From NCBI GenBank assembly GCA_003584705.1, contig AP018536.1, forward strand, positions 3,224,001 to 3,288,000: a DNA stretch of 64,000 bases, in the 5' to 3' direction. Shown piece after piece: positions 37,534-45,391 of the stretch. The notes under the pieces were generated by a model, which did no database searches, was not told where the DNA came from, and was given only the letters and a program-made list of their open reading frames with translations. The position numbers were made by a program, and so were the translations under genes. Numbering within the stretch: the first letter of the stretch is position 1; each line of letters begins with the position of its first letter. Source of the stretch: Lachnospiraceae bacterium GAM79 (GTDB taxonomy: Bacteria > Bacillota > Clostridia > Lachnospirales > Lachnospiraceae).

Positions 37534-38937
37534 CTATTTTGCCATATCCGGCTCCCGTTCCTGCTGCCAAAGCAGTTTGTCGAACTCCTCCACCGGCATC
37601 GGCCGGTAGAATAAAAAGCCCTGTACATCAGTACAATTACAGCCTAACAGGAACTCCTTCTGCTCTTCCGTTTCCACGCCTTCGATGACGATATGCACTC
37701 CCAGCTGCTGCAGCATGGCAATGGTATTGCGGATAATGATCAGACTCTTGTCTTTCTCCAGATCCCGGATGAATTCCCGATCGATCTTGATCTCATCCAA
37801 TGTCTGATTCTTCAACATGTTCATGGTAGAATATCCGGTACCGAAATCATCCATGGACACCAGGAACCCTCGCTCCCGCAGGCTTTCCATGCGGCGATAC
37901 ATACCAACCTCGTCCTCCAGGAATGCGCTCTCTGTCAGTTCCAGCGGAACATACTCCGGCAGAACATCATATTCCTCCCTGAGACGGAGCAGTGTCTCTG
38001 TCAGTTTCTCATCATACGCATGCAATCGGGATACATTGATGGAAACAGGAATAAGTGTCCGGCCTTCCTTACGCAGCTTTCCAAGATAAGCAAACACTTT
38101 CTCCCAGATATATTCATCTACATTGATGATAAATCCGTTTTTCTCCAGTACGGGAATAAACTCTCCCGGTGGCACCAGCCCCTTTTCCGGATGCTTCCAG
38201 CGCACAAGCGCCTCACCTCCGATCACTCTTCCGGCCCTCATATCGACCTTGGGCTGCACATACAGCTGTAGTTCTCCGTTCTCCAGTGCGGACACGATAT
38301 CATTTTCCACCTGACGTTCTCGCATCTTCTGACTACGCATTTTTTCATCAAATACTGCATATGTCCGATATACTTTGCCTTTGATACTGTTCATAGCCAT
38401 CGTGGCGCAATCTTTCAGATAGCTGATGGCAGGGGCTCTCTCCGGTGAGATTCCGATTCCAAAGGATGGTTGTACACGGTAAGCGAACGGAAAGTCAGTT
38501 ATCTTTTTTCTGATCTCCCGCACAATAATTTCCAGTTCCTCTACTTCCTCATAGCTTGTACATAAACAAAAGATATCTGCTCTGATATGGCAGGCATAGC
38601 TATCCGGTCTGTTATTCTCATACCAGTCAAAGCAGGACGCAATAAATCTTAACAATCTGTCTCCTTCGTCTCTGCCGCAGAACTCATTCACAGCCTTAAA
38701 CTGTACAATATCCATAATTATGACGCTGTATTTTTTATCCGGCTGCTGCTTGATCATTTCACCGCACAGATAGAAAAAAGAATTGATATTATGCAGATTT
38801 GTCAGCCCTGTTCTGTTATTTTCTACATTTTCTTCCGCCATTTTTCTAAGAGAATACAGATATAATTCTTCTTTTCCGGCATCTGTTTTCTGCGGCGAAG
38901 ATTCAATGACTTCCTCTTTTGCTTTCTGATACGTCAT
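37534..38937 (-). CDS. Degenerate GGDEF plus EAL domain protein, probable c-di-GMP phosphodiesterase
   Basis: 467 residues, no membrane segment. A GGDEF-like domain spans about 40-190, but the active-site loop reads HIRADIFCLC instead of RxGGDEF, so cyclase activity is unlikely. The EAL domain (about 205-460) keeps all key positions: GGEALVRW, SINVSRLH, LTESAF, SMDDFGTGYS, IKIDREF, IEGVETEEQ and DVQGFLFYRP. It should hydrolyse c-di-GMP in the cytoplasm. Start 38937 follows GAGGAGG. It lies immediately upstream of the Tad operon on the same strand, behind its own terminator, which suggests a functional link to pilus control. Confidence 0.9.
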   Translation of the reverse strand: MTYQKAKEEVIESSPQKTDAGKEELYLYSLRKMAEENVENNRTGLTNLHNINSFFYLCGEMIKQQPDKKYSVIIMDIVQFKAVNEFCGRDEGDRLLRFIASCFDWYENNRPDSYACHIRADIFCLCTSYEEVEELEIIVREIRKKITDFPFAYRVQPSFGIGISPERAPAISYLKDCATMAMNSIKGKVYRTYAVFDEKMRSQKMRERQVENDIVSALENGELQLYVQPKVDMRAGRVIGGEALVRWKHPEKGLVPPGEFIPVLEKNGFIINVDEYIWEKVFAYLGKLRKEGRTLIPVSINVSRLHAYDEKLTETLLRLREEYDVLPEYVPLELTESAFLEDEVGMYRRMESLRERGFLVSMDDFGTGYSTMNMLKNQTLDEIKIDREFIRDLEKDKSLIIIRNTIAMLQQLGVHIVIEGVETEEQKEFLLGCNCTDVQGFLFYRPMPVEEFDKLLWQQEREPDMAK

Positions 38938-39027
38938 AGGCACCCTCCTCAAAACATAAACCAGTCCCGATGAATGCTTTTATTATACTTCATTTTGGTG
39001 ATTTTTTCTACTATATGCCGATTTTTA

Positions 39028-39055
39028 TTGTTTTTTTTAGGAAAAATGATATAAT
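39028..39055 (+). promoter_or_regulatory. Promoter of the 37-residue membrane peptide gene
   Basis: -35 TTGTTT (39028-39033), 16-bp spacer, -10 TATAAT (39050-39055). Confidence 0.65.
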
Positions 39056-39095
39056 ATGGGTGTCTGTAAAGTTATTTCAGAGAGGAGCGTACTTT

Positions 39096-39209
39096 ATGTT
39101 TTTACTTTTAGCCGGCGGACTTTTGATCATCCTTTTGGCAGTAGTGATCGCCGTAGTATCCTCCGTGGTATCCGCAGTTGCGGCAGCTACCGACGATGCA
39201 GAAGACTGA
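39096..39209 (+). CDS. 37-residue hydrophobic membrane peptide
   Basis: MFLLLAGGLLIILLAVV begins a single 25-residue hydrophobic helix followed by a short acidic tail ending TDDAED. GAGAGGAG lies 8 bases before the ATG, a promoter with perfect TATAAT precedes it, and a terminator (39205-39238) follows at once, so this is a complete monocistronic small gene. Function unknown; possibilities include a regulatory single-pass peptide or a type I toxin, although no antisense partner is evident. Confidence 0.7.
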   Translation: MFLLLAGGLLIILLAVVIAVVSSVVSAVAAATDDAED

Positions 39210-39238
39210 CATTCCGGACTTCGGACTGTCAGTTTTCT
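39205..39238 (+). terminator. Intrinsic terminator after the small membrane peptide gene
   Basis: CTGACA..TCCG pairs with CGGA..TGTCAG around GACTT, followed by TTTTC. The stop codon lies at the base of the stem. Confidence 0.75.
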
Positions 39239-39318
39239 TCGCCCTAGCTTTTCTTTTTCTCATCTGCTTCCACAGTATCTTTCAATAACACTTCTACTTT
39301 CCGTGTTTTGAATCATAA

Positions 39319-41025
39319 TTACAATTCTACCACCAGATCTGCATGGGCCAGCGTGGATTCCCGGTGAGCAATCACAATCGTTGTCCGCCCCGCCATCATT
39401 CTGTCCAATGCTTCATTTACCAATTTTTCAGAGTTATGATCCAATGCCGAGGTTGCCTCATCCAAAATAAGGATAGGTGCATCTTTCAAAACAGCTCTGG
39501 CAATGGCAATTCTCTGGCGTTGACCACCGGATAACAGGTTTCCGCGTTCCCCCACCCGAGTCTCATATCCATCTTTCAGCTCCATAATAAAATCATGTGC
39601 ATTTGCAAGCTTTGCCGCATTGATAATGTCCTCCTGACTTGCGCCAGGCCTTCCATAGCGAATATTTTCTGCAACGCTTACGTCATAAAGATATGGTTCC
39701 TGAGGCACATAACCTATCAGTTGCCGTACCTCTGCTAAAGGATATTCTTCATAAGCCTTTCCTTTGATAAAGATTTTTCCTTCCTTTACAGGATACAGGC
39801 CCAATATAAGCTTGGCAATGGTACTCTTGCCCTTCCCCGATTCTGCCTTAAGAGCCACACATTTTCCCTTGGGAATATCCAAATTGAAATGCTGCAAAAC
39901 ATCCTGCCTGCCATCGTAGGAAAAGGTTACATCCCGGATACTGATTTCCGCATCTCCCTGGAAGGAAATCGCCGATACACTCTCATAGCGTTCAGGTTCT
40001 TCCTCCATATCCAGAAACTCAAACACTCTTTTAGCATTTGCAAGATAATTTGCCATAGACGGAATATAAAGTCCCACCTGTAACAAATTCCAGCTCATAG
40101 ATCCGTATAACAAATAAACTGCTGCCAGCCTGTCCACCGTAGTGATTCCCTGACTGACCATAACAAGCCCCACCGCAATAAACACCAACGAGCCAAGAAG
40201 TTCAAAGATCTGATTCAGTCCATCCAGACTGGCAGACATAAAGTTCCTCTTGTTTTGCTCTTTGCGATACTTTTCATTTTCTTTGATATATTGTTCTACC
40301 ATCACAGATTTCAGGGAAAATATTTTAATCTGCTCTATGCCTGACAAAATATTGGAAATTCGTTCCGCAATGGATACATTGATGGTGGACATTTCCCAAC
40401 TGACTCTTTGCATGGGTTCGATAAACAAGCCGTTTATCACAAGCAGTATAGCACTGGCGCCAAAGAGGCAGAGCGTCACCTGCCAACTGAGCATCAGCAT
40501 TGCTGTCAGATAAAAGCTCATCATCAAAAATGGCATCAATACCCGCCGAAATCGAGAACCATAGATACCCTGGGCCCGTTCACAGTCATTAATCACCTTT
40601 GACATGAACTCGCTGCTGCCCGTCTGTTCATAATAAGAATACGGTAATCGCATACATTTGGAATATAGGGCCTTTTGTAAATCAGCGCCACCCTTTTTTG
40701 CCTCCATAGTATATACATAAAAGGACAGTGCATAAATAAAAAGCATCAGACATCCTATCCCTGCACACAGCAGCACCTCCTTTAAAAGTCCTGCAAACAT
40801 ATTCCTCTGTGCATAGTTTTCTACACGAAAAATAATATTTTTGAACAAGAGTGCAGTTATCATATCAAAAACAGACAAAGCTGCACTCATGAATATAATA
40901 GCCAAAAGATATCTGATAAATCCTGTCTTCATCATTTTCAACATCCGCCAAAGGATGCGTAAATCATTATCACTGTCCGCATCCCTGGGTCCACACTGTC
41001 TGATAATCACATCACTATATGCCAT
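39319..41025 (-). CDS. ABC exporter half-transporter (permease-ATPase), second subunit
   Basis: 568 residues. Six-helix exporter domain (about 35-320), then an ABC domain: Walker A AESGKGKST (first Gly replaced by Ala), Q-loop GYVPQEPYLYD, signature LLSGGQRQR, Walker B PILILDEATSALD, H-loop IVIAHREST. The C-terminus stops shortly after the H-loop (DLVVEL), so it is slightly short. Overlaps the upstream half-transporter by 11 bases; the pair probably forms a heterodimeric exporter of a peptide, lipid or drug. Confidence 0.92.
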   Translation of the reverse strand: MAYSDVIIRQCGPRDADSDNDLRILWRMLKMMKTGFIRYLLAIIFMSAALSVFDMITALLFKNIIFRVENYAQRNMFAGLLKEVLLCAGIGCLMLFIYALSFYVYTMEAKKGGADLQKALYSKCMRLPYSYYEQTGSSEFMSKVINDCERAQGIYGSRFRRVLMPFLMMSFYLTAMLMLSWQVTLCLFGASAILLVINGLFIEPMQRVSWEMSTINVSIAERISNILSGIEQIKIFSLKSVMVEQYIKENEKYRKEQNKRNFMSASLDGLNQIFELLGSLVFIAVGLVMVSQGITTVDRLAAVYLLYGSMSWNLLQVGLYIPSMANYLANAKRVFEFLDMEEEPERYESVSAISFQGDAEISIRDVTFSYDGRQDVLQHFNLDIPKGKCVALKAESGKGKSTIAKLILGLYPVKEGKIFIKGKAYEEYPLAEVRQLIGYVPQEPYLYDVSVAENIRYGRPGASQEDIINAAKLANAHDFIMELKDGYETRVGERGNLLSGGQRQRIAIARAVLKDAPILILDEATSALDHNSEKLVNEALDRMMAGRTTIVIAHRESTLAHADLVVEL

Positions 41026-42694
41026 TTGTCCGTACCTCCCTTCTCACAATTTCCCCATTTTCAAAGACATATATCTCGTCTGCATCCGCAATAGTGTTCC
41101 GTCTGTGTGCAATAGTTATTACCGTCCGATTATGTGAAATTTCTCTCAAAGCCACCTGAATCTCCTGCTCCGTCTCCACATCCACTGCGGAAGTTGGTTC
41201 ATCCAAAAGCAAAATAGGTGCGTCCTTTAAAAAGGCTCTGGCAATAGAAACCCTCTGTTTCTGGCCTCCGGACAATCTTGCCCCTCGCTCTCCCACTTCT
41301 GTGTCATAACCCTGAGACAGTTTCATAATAAAATTATGAATATTCGCCTTTTCACAAGCCTCTATGATCTCTTCTCTGGCAGCACCAATCTTACCATACG
41401 CCACATTCTGGGCAATCGTTCCGGGGAACAAAAACACATTCTGGGACACCAGACTGATATGTTTGCGCAGTGCATTCATATCCCATTCTCTAAAATCGTG
41501 CCCATAAATACGGTATTGCCCGGCCTGTGGATAATAAAAACCAAACAAAATCTTCATAACGGTAGACTTACCTCCACCAGAATTACCGATAAATGCCACA
41601 TTGCTGCCCCTTTTTATGGTCAGGCTAATATCCTTCAAAATCTGCTTTTCTTCTGAATACCCAAAATTCACATGCTCAAGTTCCAGGACGCTCTCACCTT
41701 CAGGCGCAAAAACGCCTTTTCCAGACACCTCCTCTTCCTGATCAAGAATCTCCTGTAATCTTTTTATAGAAATACTGTACTCTCGGATAGAAGCAATCCG
41801 ACCCGGGATATTTCCCATAGGTTTTGAAATCTGATCCAGCAGCATTGAATAGGCTAAAATTGTGCCAACAGTCATCCTTCCATGACAGGCCTCATAAATG
41901 CAGAACAAATAACAGCAGAGTTTTGGTATCCATCGCACCAAATCCCTCACAACAAAATTCATTGCCAGCACCTTGGTTCGGCATGACTCATTCCGCACAA
42001 TCTCATCTGCTATATCAAAAATACGTTTCTTCTGGAGTTCATATAAATGAAAGGTCCTGCCCACTGAAATCCCCTGAATTACATCATAAGCAGAATTTTC
42101 CAATTCATCATACAACTGCCTGCGCACTACGGCTATTTTCCCAACCATTTTGGTCAGTTTCCCTGCACTCCAAAACAGCAACGGATAGCAGATCATTGTC
42201 ACCAACAACAGACGTACACTTTGTAATCCTATGTAACTGCACACAGTTATTATAGTAATTATCGCTACGAAAAGCTCCGGGATGCCCTCCGCAAATAATG
42301 CCTCCGTCTGGTACATATCCGACAAAAGTTTATTCATTAAAGTTCCCGTTCCTTCTGTATCGAAATACGGAATCCGAATCTCTACCAGCTTACTCACCAA
42401 CATATTGCGTATATCTGTTTGCATGCAGATACTAAAGGTATTCTTGGAATAACTCTTGCCAAAAGCTAATGCCCCTCCCAATAGCATGAGAATAATAAAT
42501 GGAATCATAAACTCCAGCAAGGCAGCCTTTTCTCCGGCAAATAAACTGTCCGTAGCGTCAGCAATTTTACTACTTCCAATCACAATTATCCGAATCAATA
42601 GATAAGAAAAAATTATATATAAGAAACAAAGATACCAATATTTTCGAATGGGATCCAAAAGCTTCGGATTTTTAGTGGTCATAAAAGGCTTCAT
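41015..42694 (-). CDS. ABC exporter half-transporter (permease-ATPase), first subunit
   Basis: 559 residues. Exporter-type transmembrane domain (about 20-310), then an ABC domain with Walker A GNSGGGKST, Q-loop SLVSQNVFLFPGT, signature LSGGQKQR, Walker B PILLLDEPTSAVD and H-loop ITIAHRRNT. All catalytic positions are canonical, so this subunit should bind and hydrolyse ATP. AAAGGAGAAGTACGA precedes ATG. A divergent AraC-type regulator begins 184 bases away and is the likely regulator. Confidence 0.93.
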   Translation of the reverse strand: MKPFMTTKNPKLLDPIRKYWYLCFLYIIFSYLLIRIIVIGSSKIADATDSLFAGEKAALLEFMIPFIILMLLGGALAFGKSYSKNTFSICMQTDIRNMLVSKLVEIRIPYFDTEGTGTLMNKLLSDMYQTEALFAEGIPELFVAIITIITVCSYIGLQSVRLLLVTMICYPLLFWSAGKLTKMVGKIAVVRRQLYDELENSAYDVIQGISVGRTFHLYELQKKRIFDIADEIVRNESCRTKVLAMNFVVRDLVRWIPKLCCYLFCIYEACHGRMTVGTILAYSMLLDQISKPMGNIPGRIASIREYSISIKRLQEILDQEEEVSGKGVFAPEGESVLELEHVNFGYSEEKQILKDISLTIKRGSNVAFIGNSGGGKSTVMKILFGFYYPQAGQYRIYGHDFREWDMNALRKHISLVSQNVFLFPGTIAQNVAYGKIGAAREEIIEACEKANIHNFIMKLSQGYDTEVGERGARLSGGQKQRVSIARAFLKDAPILLLDEPTSAVDVETEQEIQVALREISHNRTVITIAHRRNTIADADEIYVFENGEIVRREVRTNGI

Positions 42695-42780
42695 TCGTAC
42701 TTCTCCTTTAACGTAAATTATGCTGGAAACACCATCTCTTCTTTTCTCCCAAATGGTACATCAGTTTTTTGAAGAAAACC

Positions 42781-42794
42781 TCTGTATATACAGA
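42781..42794. promoter_or_regulatory. 14-bp perfect palindrome between ABC exporter and AraC regulator
   Basis: TCTGTATATACAGA, perfectly self-complementary, in the divergent intergenic region. Possible operator; AraC proteins more often use direct repeats, so the binding protein is uncertain. Confidence 0.4.
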
Positions 42795-42877
42795 TAGAAT
42801 GCTTGATTTTTCAGTTTTTTTGATATATTTTAGAAATAAAGCTGTTATTCCATTAAATACGCATAAGGAGAATTACC

Positions 42878-43714
42878 GTGCCGGCACCAATCCATCCAAA
42901 CTACAATTTCAAGGTAAATCATAAGAAACGTGACAACCATTACTCTATGAATACCGCTGCATCCTATGAAAATATGTACGGCATTGGTTATATGATTTCC
43001 GGGGACCGTATCATCATTACTCCTCAAAAAACGGTAACTGTACATCCCGGCACAATTCAGTTCATTCACAAAAATCTCATACATCGTACTACTTATATTT
43101 CTGAGGGAATCTATGAAAATATTGATATAAAATTTCGGGAATCCGTGGCAGAATATATCATTTCCGTAATCGGGCAGGAGCGTTTTAATATGCTTTATGA
43201 CCAAATCAGCATTACTCTCACTCCACAGGCCATCGAACAAATCGATCAGCTCGTTAAACTTATAGAACATGAATGGAATAATTATGACAATTACTCCAAT
43301 ACCATTATTCAGGGACTTGTTATACAATTTTTCGTAACAGCATTACGCGGACAAACGTTTTCTTCCCAAAATGATGTCATTCTGAAGGAAACTCATTTTT
43401 CCTTAATAAATGCAATCCATTACGTTCAGTGCCACTATGTAGAGGATCCTTCCCTGAGAGAAACGGCAGAGGCAGTACACCTGTCTGATTCCTATCTTTC
43501 CAGACTGTTTACATCCCGTTTGGATACCACCTACTCCCGTTTCCTCACGGGGATAAAAATTTCTCATGCCATGGCATTACTTGTTAATACAAATCTGCCC
43601 ATTATGGAGATTGCCGGTCAATGCGGTTATGACAACAGCAATTATTTTTCTGATTCATTTAAAAAAATTGTTGGTGTTTCTCCGTTAAAGTACAGAAAGC
43701 AGATAAATAAATAA
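42878..43714 (+). CDS. AraC-family transcriptional regulator
   Basis: 278 residues. The N-terminal ~150 residues are a cupin-like ligand domain (TVHPGTIQFIHKNLIHRTTY). The C-terminal ~100 residues hold two HTH units: LRETAEAVHLSDSYLSRLF and IMEIAGQCGYDNSNYFSDSF followed by GVSPLKYRKQ, the classic AraC signature. The start is GTG with AAGGAG seven bases upstream. Divergent from the ABC exporter genes, so probably controls them in response to an exported or host-derived ligand. Confidence 0.92.
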   Translation: MPAPIHPNYNFKVNHKKRDNHYSMNTAASYENMYGIGYMISGDRIIITPQKTVTVHPGTIQFIHKNLIHRTTYISEGIYENIDIKFRESVAEYIISVIGQERFNMLYDQISITLTPQAIEQIDQLVKLIEHEWNNYDNYSNTIIQGLVIQFFVTALRGQTFSSQNDVILKETHFSLINAIHYVQCHYVEDPSLRETAEAVHLSDSYLSRLFTSRLDTTYSRFLTGIKISHAMALLVNTNLPIMEIAGQCGYDNSNYFSDSFKKIVGVSPLKYRKQINK

Positions 43715-43716
43715 AA

Positions 43717-43745
43717 GAACAGACTTTTTCTGTCTGCTCCTTTAA
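43717..43745 (+). terminator. Probable terminator after the AraC regulator
   Basis: GAACAGAC (43717-43724) pairs with GTCTGCTC (43732-43739), one non-Watson-Crick position, followed by CTTTAA. Confidence 0.5.
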
Positions 43746-43770
43746 CTAATTTCTTTGTGGGTATCAAGCC

Positions 43771-43882
43771 TTACTTAGAGGTTTTAATCAATCCGTTTAC
43801 CTTTTCGTTACATACTTCTGAAATCTGCTCTTTGGTTTCTCTGGTATTGTATTATATGCTCTGAAATCTTTTTCTTGGGCAT
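43771..43882 (-). pseudogene. Possible frameshifted remnant of a small gene
   Basis: Minus strand: MPKKKISEHIIQY in one frame continues as NTRETKEQISEVC..VNGLIKTSK in the next, with a one-base shift between, then TAA at 43771. The joined product of ~37 residues looks coding in composition, but it is short and I do not recognise it. Confidence 0.25.
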
Positions 43883-43927
43883 TGCTATTTTTCAAAGTAA
43901 ACACAATATGCAAAATTATTTTATATT

Positions 43928-45199
43928 TTAAAATCCATTCAAACGTCCTCTCAGTTCTTCCTGAATTCCATATGCATCTAATTTTTTCTTTCCACCTTCT
44001 GTCTTTATATATACCTCTCCTTTGGACGTAGAAAATAAAATGTCATTTGTCCAACTTTTTACTACTACTTCTACAACATACAACTCCTCAATAATCTTGC
44101 TCTCGTCAGCTATGTTTTGAAATATAACTTCAACACAATCTGAGCTTACATATGGTTTCATCTGTCCGACTCTTTCAGCTATCTTTCTACTTATAACATC
44201 CTGATCATCTTTAGATAATTTTACTCCCTTCACTATTCTTTTATCACTTATCCCCCACTTTATTGTTCCTATACCAACGACACGACTATTTAAAAAAGCA
44301 TTAATGTATATCTCAGCAACATCAATTATAGCGTTTATTGGACTACTACCCTTTATTTCCTTATACTCTATATTTCTCTTTTCAGTTTCCTTCACTTCCT
44401 GATTTAACATATACTTTACAATTATTTTTCCTTCTTCGTTTTTTTCTTGCCCCCTCATTATTTGCTTCATATTATTTTTAAAAATTTTATTATAATCAAA
44501 TTGAGGTCGAGTAGATATTATATCTTTGCAGGTTCTTATCAAGTATATTACATTTTCTTCTGTTTCTTCAGTTATAGTGGTAGTTAAAATAATTTGAACA
44601 TCTTTTAATCTTTTCATAACTTCTATCAAATTATTTCTAATTTTTGAATCCACTTTAGCAAAAGGTGCATCTAATAATAAAATACTATTTGAAGGAATAA
44701 GATATAGCAAATTTAAAATTTGTATAACGCTTTGTTGACCTTGAGACATATATACCCCTTCATATGCCAAAGAAAAATACCTTTCCATATCAACATTTTT
44801 TAATAATTTCATCGCATTCTTTATCATTTTAGTATTCAATTGACAATCATAATCCAGAAATTCTCCACTAAAAATAAACACCTTGTTTTCTTCCATTCTT
44901 GCAATTTTCTTTATATCTGCAAAAGATGATACAAAATATCCAGATTGTCCTTTTTTATATACCTTTTTTAAAACTAATTTTTCTTTGGAATCATGCAAAT
45001 TCATACATATATATGCTTCTTGATTTTTATTCGTAAATTTGATTATTCCAGAATCGTGAAATAATGAATACAATAGTGCAAGTAAAGTTGTTTTCCCAAC
45101 CCCATTCTCCCCTTGTATTATATTTATACTTTTATCAAATTTTAAAAATAAATTTTCCCATAATCCTAAATTCGAAATTTCTACTGTATCTATTATCAT
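43928..45199 (-). CDS. ABC-type ATPase fused to a Schlafen/AlbA_2-like domain
   Basis: 423 residues, AT-rich gene. Residues 1-215 form a compact RecF/SMC-like ATPase: Walker A QGENGVGKTT (30-38), signature-like YMSQGQQSV (150-158), Walker B SILLLDAPFAKVDS (172-185), but no long coiled coil. Residues about 276-423 match an AlbA_2 domain: IEYKEIKGSS, then VVGIGTIKWGISDKRI and a final beta region, parallel to the IEYKKS...GLLFIGIEE of the neighbouring protein. The domain is linked to nucleic acid binding, and to RNA cleavage in Schlafens. Third gene of a likely operon; defence or regulatory role is inferred, not shown. Confidence 0.7.
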   Translation of the reverse strand: MIIDTVEISNLGLWENLFLKFDKSINIIQGENGVGKTTLLALLYSLFHDSGIIKFTNKNQEAYICMNLHDSKEKLVLKKVYKKGQSGYFVSSFADIKKIARMEENKVFIFSGEFLDYDCQLNTKMIKNAMKLLKNVDMERYFSLAYEGVYMSQGQQSVIQILNLLYLIPSNSILLLDAPFAKVDSKIRNNLIEVMKRLKDVQIILTTTITEETEENVIYLIRTCKDIISTRPQFDYNKIFKNNMKQIMRGQEKNEEGKIIVKYMLNQEVKETEKRNIEYKEIKGSSPINAIIDVAEIYINAFLNSRVVGIGTIKWGISDKRIVKGVKLSKDDQDVISRKIAERVGQMKPYVSSDCVEVIFQNIADESKIIEELYVVEVVVKSWTNDILFSTSKGEVYIKTEGGKKKLDAYGIQEELRGRLNGF

Positions 45200-45200
45200 C

Positions 45201-45317
45201 TTACGTGTCCTTTACATAGTTTTTGGCTCTCATTTTATATATAATGGCAATAATAACTTTTGACACTCTTACTTTATTTCTCGAATATACATCATTATTA
45301 AATTCAACCCATGCCAT
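45201..45317 (-). CDS. 38-residue small protein coupled to the ATPase-AlbA_2 gene
   Basis: MAWVEFNNDVYSRNKVRVSK and 18 more residues, basic with a short hydrophobic stretch (VIIAIIY). AGGAGAAAGGGT precedes the ATG. The TAA (45201-45203) is one base before the ATG of the ATPase gene, so translation is probably coupled. It lies in the gap between the two AlbA_2-domain genes on the same strand. No family recognised. The position and SD are the main support. Confidence 0.55.
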   Translation of the reverse strand: MAWVEFNNDVYSRNKVRVSKVIIAIIYKMRAKNYVKDT

Positions 45318-45391
45318 ACCCTTTCTCCTAATCATAAGCACTACACAAAGCAGATAAATATTTGTTTCATTTTAGTTGTCAATTTTTTATT

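Noticed and set aside
39319..42694. Bacteriocin or lantibiotic exporter operon
   Set aside because: The exporters lack a C39 peptidase domain and no precursor peptide with a double-Gly leader was seen nearby; the 37-residue peptide at 39096 is a membrane helix.
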